From Glaciihabitans sp. (GTDB lineage: Bacteria > Actinomycetota > Actinomycetes > Actinomycetales > Microbacteriaceae), in NCBI GenBank assembly GCA_025464095.1, contig JAODMF010000005.1, positions 1 through 64,000 of the forward strand: a stretch of 64,000 nt of DNA, read 5' to 3'. Positions within the stretch are counted from its first letter, which is position 1. Every line of letters starts with the position of its first letter. Below are positions 54,208 through 62,175 of this stretch, in pieces. Under the pieces are notes generated by a model. That model did not search any database. It was not told the DNA's origin and saw only the letters and a list, made by a program, of their open reading frames with translations. Position numbers and translations under genes: made by a program.

Positions 54208-55629
54208 GCGGTCGCCCGACCACAGCGTGTGGAAGGTGCCATCCTTGTCGACCCGCTTGTAGGTGTGCGCTCCGAAGAAGTCGCGCTGGCCCTGGGTGAG
54301 CGCGGCGGGGAGACGGTCGGCGCGCAGGCTGTCGTAGTAGGCCAGCGACGACGAGAACACGGGGGCGGGGATTCCCGCGTGGGCGGCATCCGCGACGACG
54401 TTGCGCCAGGAGTCCTGCGCGGTGGCGACGACATCCGTGAAGAACGGCGCGGTCACGAGCGAGACGAGGCCGGGGTTCTCGGCGTACGCCTCGGTGATGC
54501 GGTTGAGGAACCGGGCGCGGATGATGCAGCCGCCGCGCCAGATCTTTGCGATCTCGCCCTTTTTGATGTCCCAGCCGTACTGCTCCGCGCCGGCGACGAT
54601 AGCGTCGAATCCCTGCGAGTATGCGATGACCTTTGACGCGTACAGCGCCTGGCGCACACCCTCGATGAACGCGTCGACGTTTTCCACCGGTGACGCCGTC
54701 GGCCCGGGGAGGGACGCCGCTGCAGCGCGCTGCGCGGGCTTCGATGACACCGCGCGCGCGAAAACGGCCTCGGCGATTCCCGAAACGGGGATTCCGAGGT
54801 CGAGCGCCGTCTGCACGGTCCAGACGCCGGTGCCCTTCGAGCCGGCCTGGTCGACGATGACGTCGACGAGCGGCTTGCCCGTCTCCGCATCGACCTGGCG
54901 AAGCACCTCGGCCGTGATCTCGATCAGGTAGCTCTCGAGGTCGCCCTTGTTCCACTCCGAGAAGATGTCGGCGATTTCGGCCGGCGTCTTGCCGGTGCCA
55001 CGGCGGATGAGGTCGTACGCCTCGCCGATCAGCTGCATGTCGGCGTATTCGATGCCGTTGTGAATCATCTTGACGAAGTGGCCGGCGCCATCCGTGCCGA
55101 CGTGCGTCACGCACGGCTCGCCTTCAGCCACTGCGGCGATCGACTTGAGGATCGGGCCGAGCGTCTCCCACGCCTCCGCGGATCCGCCGGGCATGATCGA
55201 CGGGCCGTTCAGGGCGCCCTCCTCGCCGCCGGAGATGCCGGCGCCGACGAAGTTGATACCGGTCTCGCGAACCGCCTTCTCGCGACGAATAGTGTCGGTG
55301 AAGAGTGCGTTACCGCCGTCGACGATGATGTCCCCCGGCTCGAAGACCCTGGTCAGCTCGTCGATGACCGCGTCGGTGCCCTTGCCGGCCTGCACCATGA
55401 TGAGGGCGGCTCGGGGCTTCGAGAGGGAGGCGGCGAACTCCTCGTAGGTCGCAGCCGGAACGAAGTTGGCCTCCGGGTGCTCGTCGAGCAGGGACTGGGT
55501 CTTCTCGTAGGTGCGATTGAAAATGGCGACAGTGTTGCCCTCGCGGCTGGCGAGATTGCGGGCGAGATTCGATCCCATGACGGCAAGGCCGACGACGCCG
55601 ATGTTTGCTTGTGCCGACTGCTCTGGCAT
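54190..55629 (-). CDS. gnd: 6-phosphogluconate dehydrogenase (decarboxylating)
   Basis: A 479-residue oxidative pentose-phosphate enzyme giving ribulose-5-phosphate, CO2 and NADPH. VVGLAVMGSNLARNLASREG (cofactor), NRTYEKTQ, FVGAGISGGEEGALNGPSIM, HFVKMIHNGIEYADMQLIGE, the IWRGGCIIRARFL motif and the C-terminal AHTYKRVDKDGTFHTLWSGD are present. I chose ATG 55629 over the longer 55653 start because GAGGAGAAACCC, a good RBS, lies directly before it. It is divergent from gluconokinase. Confidence 0.96.
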   Translation of the reverse strand: MPEQSAQANIGVVGLAVMGSNLARNLASREGNTVAIFNRTYEKTQSLLDEHPEANFVPAATYEEFAASLSKPRAALIMVQAGKGTDAVIDELTRVFEPGDIIVDGGNALFTDTIRREKAVRETGINFVGAGISGGEEGALNGPSIMPGGSAEAWETLGPILKSIAAVAEGEPCVTHVGTDGAGHFVKMIHNGIEYADMQLIGEAYDLIRRGTGKTPAEIADIFSEWNKGDLESYLIEITAEVLRQVDAETGKPLVDVIVDQAGSKGTGVWTVQTALDLGIPVSGIAEAVFARAVSSKPAQRAAAASLPGPTASPVENVDAFIEGVRQALYASKVIAYSQGFDAIVAGAEQYGWDIKKGEIAKIWRGGCIIRARFLNRITEAYAENPGLVSLVTAPFFTDVVATAQDSWRNVVADAAHAGIPAPVFSSSLAYYDSLRADRLPAALTQGQRDFFGAHTYKRVDKDGTFHTLWSGDRSETAV

Positions 55630-55647
55630 GGGTTTCTCCTCGAACGT

Positions 55648-55660
55648 GGTCATCGTGACC
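55648..55660. promoter_or_regulatory. Inverted repeat in the gnd/gluconokinase divergent region
   Basis: GGTCATCGTGACC is a 5-bp inverted repeat with a 3-base spacer, 19-31 bases upstream of the chosen gnd start. It may be an operator shared by the divergent gluconate genes. Confidence 0.35.
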
Positions 55661-55742
55661 GGTGTGCAAATCCGCTATCTAGGCTACCGGGTTCGCGCTG
55701 GGGGCTGACTGACCGGCCGGGTCGGACCGGTACATTGAAAGG

Positions 55743-56258
55743 ATGCCGCTCGTCCCGACCTCGCCGCCGCGCGCCCTCGTCGTGATGGGTGTCTCAGGCT
55801 CCGGCAAGAGCACCGTCGGGAGCGAGCTCGCGCAGACCCTCGGCCGGCCGTTCGTTGATGCCGACGACCTGCATCCGGCGTCCAACAAGCAGAAGATGGC
55901 CGCAGGCATCCCGCTGACCGACGACGACCGCCTGCCCTGGCTGAACGCGGTCGGCGCCGCGCTCGCCGAGGAGACCGCGCCGGTCGTCGCTTGCTCCGCC
56001 CTCAAGCGGGTGTACCGCGACATCCTGCGCCGGGCCGAGCCCGCCATCGCCTTCGTGGAACTGGACGGCAGCCGCGAGCTCCTCGAGGAGCGGATGCGCG
56101 CACGCCGGGGCCATTTCATGCCGACGAGCCTGCTGGACTCCCAGCTCGCGACGCTCGAGCCCCTGCAGGGCGATGAGGTCGGCGTGCGCATCGACATTTC
56201 GGCGGATCCCTCGACCCTGGTCGACCGGGTGCTGGGTTCGCTGGACCTGGCCCGCTGA
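55743..56258 (+). CDS. Gluconokinase
   Basis: A 171-residue P-loop kinase that makes 6-phosphogluconate. The N-terminal VVMGVSGSGKSTVGSELAQ is the P-loop; FVDADDLHPASNKQKMAAGI is the gluconate-binding signature; VACSALKRVYRDILR and FVELDGSRELLEERMRARRG follow. The product is the substrate of the divergent gnd, giving a short gluconate-to-pentose-phosphate route. The next gene overlaps its stop by one base (TGATG). Confidence 0.94.
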   Translation: MPLVPTSPPRALVVMGVSGSGKSTVGSELAQTLGRPFVDADDLHPASNKQKMAAGIPLTDDDRLPWLNAVGAALAEETAPVVACSALKRVYRDILRRAEPAIAFVELDGSRELLEERMRARRGHFMPTSLLDSQLATLEPLQGDEVGVRIDISADPSTLVDRVLGSLDLAR

Positions 56259-57319
56259 TGAGTCGGCCCGTGCCCGACCGACTGCGGGTCGTCGTCGCGT
56301 CCCCCCTGCCGCAGGAGTACTGCGACCTGATCCAGCGGCTCGAGCCGCGACTCGAGGTGGTCTGCGACCAGTCGCTGTTTCCGCGACAGCGCTATCCCGG
56401 CGACCACAGTGGTGACCCGTCGTTCGAGCGAAGCCCGCAGCAGCAGGCCGACTTCGAGGCACTCGTCGACTCGGCCGACGCACTCTTCGGGCTGCCCGAT
56501 GAAAACCCGCAGGCCCTCGCCCGAACCGTTGCCACGAACCCGAAGCTGCGCTGGGTGCACACGACTCCCGCGGGCGGGGGAGCGCAGGTTCGAGCGGCGA
56601 CGCTGCCCGAGGAGGCGCTGGAGCGCATCGTGTTCACCCAGTCCGGCGGCATCCACGCGAAGCCGCTCGCCGAGTTCGCGCTGCTGGGACTGCTGGCCGG
56701 AGCGAAGCACCTTGGCACCCTGCGTGCCCACCAGGACCGCTCCCAGTGGGCCGACCCCTTTCCGACGCCCCTGCTCAGCGAGCAGACCGTGCTCGTCGTC
56801 GGCCTGGGCGGAATCGGCAAGCAGGTGGCGGCCATGCTCGCCGCGCTCGGCGTTCGCGTGATCGGGGTCCACCGCAGGCAGCTGGATGCTCCCGGCGTCG
56901 AGTCGATCGTTCCGGTCGAGCGCCTCGTGGATGCGGTGGCCGAGGCCGACGGGATTGTTCTGACCCTGCCGAGCACCGAACTCACCGACCGGATGCTGAG
57001 CCGCGAGGTGCTTGCGGCGGTGCGTGCCGGCGTCACCGTCGTGAACGTCGGCCGCGGGTCGACGATCGACGAGCCCGCGCTCATCGAGGCGCTGGGCGAT
57101 GGACGCGTGGGGTTTGCGGCACTGGACGTGTTCGCGAGCGAACCGCTCGCATCCGACAGCCCGCTGTGGAGCATGCCCAATGTCCTGGTGAGTCCGCATG
57201 TGGCCGCGCGGCACGCGGGCGAGGACAAGCTGATCGCGCAGCTGTTCGCCCAGAACGCCACCCGCCTTCTTGACGGCGAACCTCTCGTCAACCGGGTCAA
57301 TACCGTCGAGTTCTACTAG
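56258..57319 (+). CDS. D-isomer-specific 2-hydroxyacid dehydrogenase
   Basis: A 353-residue NAD(P)-dependent dehydrogenase. The dinucleotide loop is VVGLGGIGKQVAAMLAALGV. Catalytic residues appear as the Arg in NVGRGSTID, the Glu in DVFASEPLASDSPLW and the His in VSPHVAARHAGED. Its start overlaps the gluconokinase stop, so a role in gluconate metabolism, such as reduction of a ketogluconate, is attractive but not shown. Confidence 0.9.
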   Translation: MSRPVPDRLRVVVASPLPQEYCDLIQRLEPRLEVVCDQSLFPRQRYPGDHSGDPSFERSPQQQADFEALVDSADALFGLPDENPQALARTVATNPKLRWVHTTPAGGGAQVRAATLPEEALERIVFTQSGGIHAKPLAEFALLGLLAGAKHLGTLRAHQDRSQWADPFPTPLLSEQTVLVVGLGGIGKQVAAMLAALGVRVIGVHRRQLDAPGVESIVPVERLVDAVAEADGIVLTLPSTELTDRMLSREVLAAVRAGVTVVNVGRGSTIDEPALIEALGDGRVGFAALDVFASEPLASDSPLWSMPNVLVSPHVAARHAGEDKLIAQLFAQNATRLLDGEPLVNRVNTVEFY

Positions 57320-57328
57320 GCCACAGCG

Positions 57329-58717
57329 CTACGCCATCACTCCGAGCGACGTGGGGTGCCAGTCGGGAAAAACGGATGCCATCTGGCCGGTGCTGATCCC
57401 GAGTCGCGTGGTGACGACCTCGGTGAGCACGTCGCGGTAGTCGTTCCAGCCGGGAACATCGCCCTGCTCCAGCATGCTGCCGTCGAGTCCGTCCCAGCGA
57501 CCGTGCACGCCGCCGCTCACTCCGCCGCCGATCACGAGCACCGCGCCGCCGTGGCCGTGGTCGGTTCCGCCGCTCGCGTTCTGCTCCACGCGGCGACCGA
57601 ATTCGCTCATCGTGACGATCGTCGTCGAGTCGAGGTCACCGGCGAGGTCCTTCGTGAAGGCGGCCAGCGCGATTGCGAGGTCACCGAGGTGATTCTTCAT
57701 GTCACCCGAGTCGACGTCGCCCATGCCGGTGTGGGTGTCCCAGCCGCCGACGTCGATGCAGGCGACCTTCACGCCGACCCTGGCCTTGATCATCGTCGCG
57801 AGGGAACTGAGCGCGTCACCCAGATTGCCGTCCGGGTAGGTCACGGTCGGCTGCGCGGCGACGTCGCCGGTGATGCTCGTCACGGTGTGCAGCGCCTCGA
57901 TGGCGAGCACCGCCTGGATGCTGATCGGGTGCTCGACACCGGTGTACAGGCTGTGCAGGGCGGTCGTGGTCTTCTCCGACTGCGCCGCGTCATCCTGTCC
58001 GTTCAGGTTGAGGTCGGAGAGCTTGCCCATCGACATCGACTGCGAGGTGCCCATGAGCGAGCGCGGCAACAGCCCACCCACCGCGACGGAGCGAAAGGTG
58101 GTGCCCGGTCCGGAAACCTCGAGAACCCGGTCGAGCCATCCGGAGGTCAGCGTGTTCGTCGATCCGCGCTCGAGGCAGTCCTGCGCCTGGAAGTGGCTGC
58201 GCGACAGGTCGGGCGTGGAGACGGCCGGCACCGCCGCCACCTTTCCGGCGGTGATGAGCGACTGCAGCGGTGCCATCGCCGGGTGCAGCCTGAAGCCGCG
58301 CGTCATGCCGATGAGGCTGCTGCCCTGCACCGCGATGCCGGGCCGGTTCTGCACCAGCTGGTCGGTCTCCGGAGGAACGAGCAGCGACAGCCCGTCCATC
58401 CCGCCACGCAGGAAGAGGACGACCAGCGTGCCGTTGGTCGGCGTGCCCGGGTCCGCGTACGCGACGCGGCTGGTGACGAGCTGCGACCCGAGCGCGGCGA
58501 CGCCGACGCCGAGCCCGCCCTTGAGGAAGGTGCGGCGGTTGAAGCCGCCAGCCCAGCTGTCCTGACGCTGCTGCGCGGCAATTTTGTTCGCCTCGGCCGC
58601 GGCGCGGATCGCCGACTCCCGAATGTTCGGTCCCAGCTGCGTCCAGTCCGGGCAGTCCGGATGCAGCGAGCTGAGGATCGCGTCGTCTTTCAGCGGCTTC
58701 GAATTCGCCTGTGCCAT
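57329..58717 (-). CDS. DUF1501 family Tat-exported protein
   Basis: A 462-residue protein. ATG 58717 is chosen because GGGGGATC lies immediately upstream. The twin-arginine signal is NRRTFLKGGLGVGVAALGSQ, unusually far in (about residues 60-80) after a charged N-terminal segment. The sulfatase/alkaline-phosphatase-like domain has TLVVLFLRGGMDGLSLLVPP, DLSRSHFQAQDCLERG, VACIDVGGWDTHTGMGD, VTMSEFGRRVEQNASGGTDH and GGAVLVIGGGVSGGVHG. The function is not established. It lies 30 bases downstream of the DUF1800 gene, its usual partner. Confidence 0.9.
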   Translation of the reverse strand: MAQANSKPLKDDAILSSLHPDCPDWTQLGPNIRESAIRAAAEANKIAAQQRQDSWAGGFNRRTFLKGGLGVGVAALGSQLVTSRVAYADPGTPTNGTLVVLFLRGGMDGLSLLVPPETDQLVQNRPGIAVQGSSLIGMTRGFRLHPAMAPLQSLITAGKVAAVPAVSTPDLSRSHFQAQDCLERGSTNTLTSGWLDRVLEVSGPGTTFRSVAVGGLLPRSLMGTSQSMSMGKLSDLNLNGQDDAAQSEKTTTALHSLYTGVEHPISIQAVLAIEALHTVTSITGDVAAQPTVTYPDGNLGDALSSLATMIKARVGVKVACIDVGGWDTHTGMGDVDSGDMKNHLGDLAIALAAFTKDLAGDLDSTTIVTMSEFGRRVEQNASGGTDHGHGGAVLVIGGGVSGGVHGRWDGLDGSMLEQGDVPGWNDYRDVLTEVVTTRLGISTGQMASVFPDWHPTSLGVMA

Positions 58718-58747
58718 GTGATCCCCCAAGATCGTCGGTGTCGAGCG

Positions 58748-60583
58748 TTAGCGCAGCTGGAAGTACGCGGAGTCGAGAAGAAGGCTGACAGTCTTGCCCG
58801 CCCACCAGTTGTAGGTCGGCGGCTTGCCCGCCGACAGCTCCCCGCCCGCGATTACCGCCGCAAGATGTTCGGGACTGAGTTCGGTCCCGAGCAGCCGCCG
58901 CGCGAGCGCCTGCACCCACTGCTCGGCCGTGTCGCCCGCGTGGATCGTCACGATCTTCAGCGGTGTCGTGTACTTCAGGCCGCCCCACCAGCCGTAGGTC
59001 GCCGCGCGATGCACGTTCCACCGCTGGATCATCGAGCCGGCGCCGAGCCAGGCGGCCGCGACATCCGGGTACCCGTTCGGCGGGTTCCAGCCGAGCGGGG
59101 GCTGACCCGCCTCCCACAGTCCCCAGTACATGTTGGTGATGCCCTTTTTCGTGTTTTTCGCCGTGCTGCCCATGCTGACGTTGAGCACGCGGGCGGCGCC
59201 GACCGTGTCTTCCAGCGGACGGCGCATCCGCACGCCGACGGCGCTCCAGAAGTCGCTGGAGAGGAATACCGCCCGCACGACGGCGAGGATGCTGGTGTCG
59301 TTAGCGAGGTAGACATCCGCGAGGCGCTGCACGAGTTCCGAACTCGGCTGGTCGGAGATGAAGCGCACCGCGATCTTGCGGGCGACGTTGCGGGCGGTCG
59401 ACGGATGCGTCGCGAGGTAGGCGAGGTACGCGTCGCCGACCGCTTCTCCACCACTCTCGGTCGCGTTCGCGGAGCGGAACTCAAGCACGGCCACAGGTCC
59501 GGTGGCGTGCCGGTACCTGTCGTAGCGGTAGGCGCCCCGGTCGTAGTCGATCGTGCGCCCGGAGAGGATGCGGGCGCTCGCCTTCACGTCGTCTTCGGTG
59601 TATCCGCTCGCGACACCGACGGTGTGCAGTTCGAGCAGCTCGCGTCCAAGGTTCTCGTTGACGTGTTCCTTGTACGACTCGTCGTTGTTGAGAAAGTTGA
59701 GCATCGCGGGGTGCTTCATTGCGGCGCGCAGCATGTCGCGGTATTTGCCGAAGGCATACTTGCGGATCACGTTCTTCGCGTAGCCGGGGGAGGTGTTCCA
59801 CTGCTCCGAGGGAATCGCCACGTGCAGGTGGTTGGCGAAGATGTCCACGACGATCTCATACAGCTGCCGGCGGGAGAAAAGCTGCCGGCCGAGGGTCGCC
59901 TGGCCGGTCTCGAACATCGCGTCCCAGCTGTACTTCGCTGTCGTGCGGTTGATGGTCGACGGGGTGGCGCCCGCGAGCGGAAACGCTGCCCATGCCGCCG
60001 CCCCGGATGGGTCGTCGATAGTGGATGGCGCAAGCTGCCGCTTCAGCCAGCCGTCGATGCCTCTCTTCTTGAGGTCGGAAACGTCGTAGGGGCGGGCGCC
60101 GAAGGTGGCCCGACGAAGCAGGTGGGCGTGGGCATCCGTTCCGTCGAACAGCGACGAGGCCAGCGGCTGTGCGGCCCTCGCTGCCGCGGAGAACGTTGGA
60201 TACTGCGCGCCGACCGAAAGGGTCGTCGCGCCAGTCGGCACGGCGTTCGCCATGCTCTGGTCGCGGCCGGTCGGACCGCCGTGGGCGAACGGTTTCTTCG
60301 CGATGGCTCGTGGCGCGGGCGGCGCGGGGGAGGCGGATGAGGTGGGGGCGGCGGACGGAGTCGCCGTGGCCGACGGCGTAGGCTCGGCCGCAATCGCCGG
60401 TGCGGCGTTCGTGAGAGCTTCTCCGGCGAGAGCGGCGAGAACGGCGGATGCGCCAATGCCCAGCGCGTTGGAAAGGCCGACACCCAGCAGTGCGCGACGC
60501 GAGGTCGCGACCTCGTCACTCTCGATCGTGGCGGCGTGCTCGGGGCTCGACTGCGGCGTCGCTGGAGATATCGCAATGCTCAC
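58748..60583 (-). CDS. DUF1800 family exported protein
   Basis: A 611-residue protein starting at GTG 60583 (SIAISPATPQ). An export signal follows with SRRALLGVGLSNALGIGASA, a twin-arginine-like motif. A linker rich in Ser/Thr/Ala/Pro spans about 65-100. The DUF1800 domain starts HLLRRATFGARPYDVSDLKK and has FANHLHVAIPSEQW, HPAMLNFLNNDESYKEHVNE, LGRELLELHTVGVASGYTED and GWNPPNGYPD. DUF1800 and DUF1501 proteins occur as adjacent secreted pairs in many bacteria, with no agreed function. The long frame upstream is shadow coding. Confidence 0.9.
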   Translation of the reverse strand: MSIAISPATPQSSPEHAATIESDEVATSRRALLGVGLSNALGIGASAVLAALAGEALTNAAPAIAAEPTPSATATPSAAPTSSASPAPPAPRAIAKKPFAHGGPTGRDQSMANAVPTGATTLSVGAQYPTFSAAARAAQPLASSLFDGTDAHAHLLRRATFGARPYDVSDLKKRGIDGWLKRQLAPSTIDDPSGAAAWAAFPLAGATPSTINRTTAKYSWDAMFETGQATLGRQLFSRRQLYEIVVDIFANHLHVAIPSEQWNTSPGYAKNVIRKYAFGKYRDMLRAAMKHPAMLNFLNNDESYKEHVNENLGRELLELHTVGVASGYTEDDVKASARILSGRTIDYDRGAYRYDRYRHATGPVAVLEFRSANATESGGEAVGDAYLAYLATHPSTARNVARKIAVRFISDQPSSELVQRLADVYLANDTSILAVVRAVFLSSDFWSAVGVRMRRPLEDTVGAARVLNVSMGSTAKNTKKGITNMYWGLWEAGQPPLGWNPPNGYPDVAAAWLGAGSMIQRWNVHRAATYGWWGGLKYTTPLKIVTIHAGDTAEQWVQALARRLLGTELSPEHLAAVIAGGELSAGKPPTYNWWAGKTVSLLLDSAYFQLR

Positions 60584-60892
60584 AGGAGTGCCCCTCGACT
60601 CGACCGGAGAATGCTCCTGACCGTACGTTCGTGTGCGAGCGCGCACAATACCCCCGTGAGAGCGCCCGTCATTAGGGGGACACGCGCAGCCATGTAGACT
60701 CTCTCTTTGGTTCGGCAGCCGTTTCGGCATCCGGACTCCAGGAACTTCGGCGAGGGAGTTGCGGCTGCGCCAGGCAGGGCAGCGTGATTCCGTGATCGAC
60801 GCGGTGGAGCGGGCTTCGGTCGTCCTCACGCTGACACGCGTTCGAGTTGAAATAACGAAACGGGCCTTCCGGCTCACTATTGGAGATTTACC
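60584..60892. other. 309-base gap between divergent DUF1800 and rplY genes
   Basis: A GTAGACT element at 60694-60700 is a possible rplY -10 with no convincing -35. The segment ATTAGGGGG and its complement-like CAATACCCCC are about 25 bases apart (near 60647-60680) and could pair weakly. A purine-rich TTGGAG RBS lies before ATG 60893. No gene or RNA was recognised. Confidence 0.4.
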
Positions 60893-61516
60893 ATGGCTGA
60901 CGACAACGGCAACCACCTCGCGGCAGAGCCGCGCACATCCTTCGGCAAGGGCGCTGCCCGCAAGATCCGCGCGGCCGGCAAGATCCCTGCCGTGATCTAT
61001 GGACACGGCACCGACCCCCAGCACGTCACCCTTCCGGGTCATGAGGTCGCCCTCATCATCCGTAAGTCCAACCAGGTGCTGGAGCTCGACATCGCGGGCA
61101 AGCCGCAGCTGGCCCTCGTGAAGGACGTGCAGAAGGATCCGGTGCGCCAGATCATCGAGCACCTCGACCTCATCGTCGTCCGCAAGGGCGAGAAGGTCAC
61201 CGTCGACGTCACCGTGCACCTCGAGGGTGAAGCGGCTCCCGGCACCACTGTCAACTTCGACTCCAACACCCTGTCGCTCGAGGCCGAGGCGACCCACATT
61301 CCTGAGCGCCTCGTCGTTTCGATCGAGGGCCTCGAGGATGGCGCCCAGATCTTCGCGAAGGACGTGGAGCTGCCCGCAGGCTCGACCCTCATCAGCGACC
61401 CCGACCTGCTCGTTGTCGCGGTTTCCGCTGCCGGCGATGCCGACCTGGGCGAGGAGCCCGAGGCCGAGGCTCCGGCCGAGGGCGCTGCAGACGCTTCCGA
61501 CGAAGCCGCCGAGTAG
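60893..61516 (+). CDS. rplY: 50S ribosomal protein L25/general stress protein Ctc
   Basis: A 207-residue 5S rRNA-binding protein of the long (Ctc/TL5) type. The N-terminal L25 domain is RTSFGKGAARKIRAAGKIPA, VIYGHGTDPQHVTLPGHE and VQKDPVRQIIEHLDLIVVRK. The C-terminal beta domain (95-180) is followed by an acidic Ala/Glu tail. pth follows after 24 bases, the conserved order. Confidence 0.96.
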   Translation: MADDNGNHLAAEPRTSFGKGAARKIRAAGKIPAVIYGHGTDPQHVTLPGHEVALIIRKSNQVLELDIAGKPQLALVKDVQKDPVRQIIEHLDLIVVRKGEKVTVDVTVHLEGEAAPGTTVNFDSNTLSLEAEATHIPERLVVSIEGLEDGAQIFAKDVELPAGSTLISDPDLLVVAVSAAGDADLGEEPEAEAPAEGAADASDEAAE

Positions 61517-61540
61517 CCCAGCACCTCTTAACCGACGCCG

Positions 61541-62125
61541 GTGGACGACAACCAGTGGCTTGTGGTCGGGCTCGGGAATCCCGGGCCCGGCTACGCCAGC
61601 AATCGTCACAACGTGGGCCAGATGGTGCTCGCCGAGCTTGGCGACCGTGCGTCCGCTCCGTTTCGAAGCCACCGCACCGGCTCGCTCGTCGCGGAGGGAC
61701 GAACAACGATCACGGGTTCCCGGCTGATCCTGGCCAAGCCCGGCTCATTCATGAACCTCTCCGGCGGACCGGTTGCGGCACTTCTGCGCTTCTACAAGCT
61801 CGAGCCGAATCGCCTGATCGTCGTCCACGATGAGCTGGACCTGCCGTTCGATACCCTTCGCCTGAAGGTCGGTGGCGGCGCCGGCGGCCACAACGGAATC
61901 AAGGACATCATTGCCGCGACGGGCACCCAGGAGTTCGTCCGGGTGCGGGTCGGCATCGGTCGTCCGCCGGGCCGCCAGCCGGCAGCCGACTTCGTACTCA
62001 AGGACTTCAGCGGCGAGGAGCGCAAGGTGCTTCCCAACCTGCTCTCCGATGCCGCCGACGCGGTGGAGCACATCGCCCGCGACGGTCTTACTGCCGCCCA
62101 GTTGAAGTGGCACACGTCCGCCTGA
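61541..62125 (+). CDS. pth: Peptidyl-tRNA hydrolase
   Basis: A 194-residue enzyme recycling peptidyl-tRNA. VGLGNPGPGYASNRHNVGQM contains the catalytic His; AKPGSFMNLSGGPVAALLRF, VVHDELDLPFDTLRLKVGG and GGHNGIKDIIAATGTQEFVR are also conserved. GTG start at 61541. Confidence 0.96.
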   Translation: MDDNQWLVVGLGNPGPGYASNRHNVGQMVLAELGDRASAPFRSHRTGSLVAEGRTTITGSRLILAKPGSFMNLSGGPVAALLRFYKLEPNRLIVVHDELDLPFDTLRLKVGGGAGGHNGIKDIIAATGTQEFVRVRVGIGRPPGRQPAADFVLKDFSGEERKVLPNLLSDAADAVEHIARDGLTAAQLKWHTSA

Positions 62126-62175
62126 CAGTTTGCCGGTAGCCGGGCGCCTGAGTTAGTCCCACTAATCTTGAAGGC

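Noticed and set aside
57356-60340. 994-codon open frame opposite the DUF1501/DUF1800 genes
   Set aside because: It has shadow-type composition, spans two recognised genes and their gap, and shows no family features.
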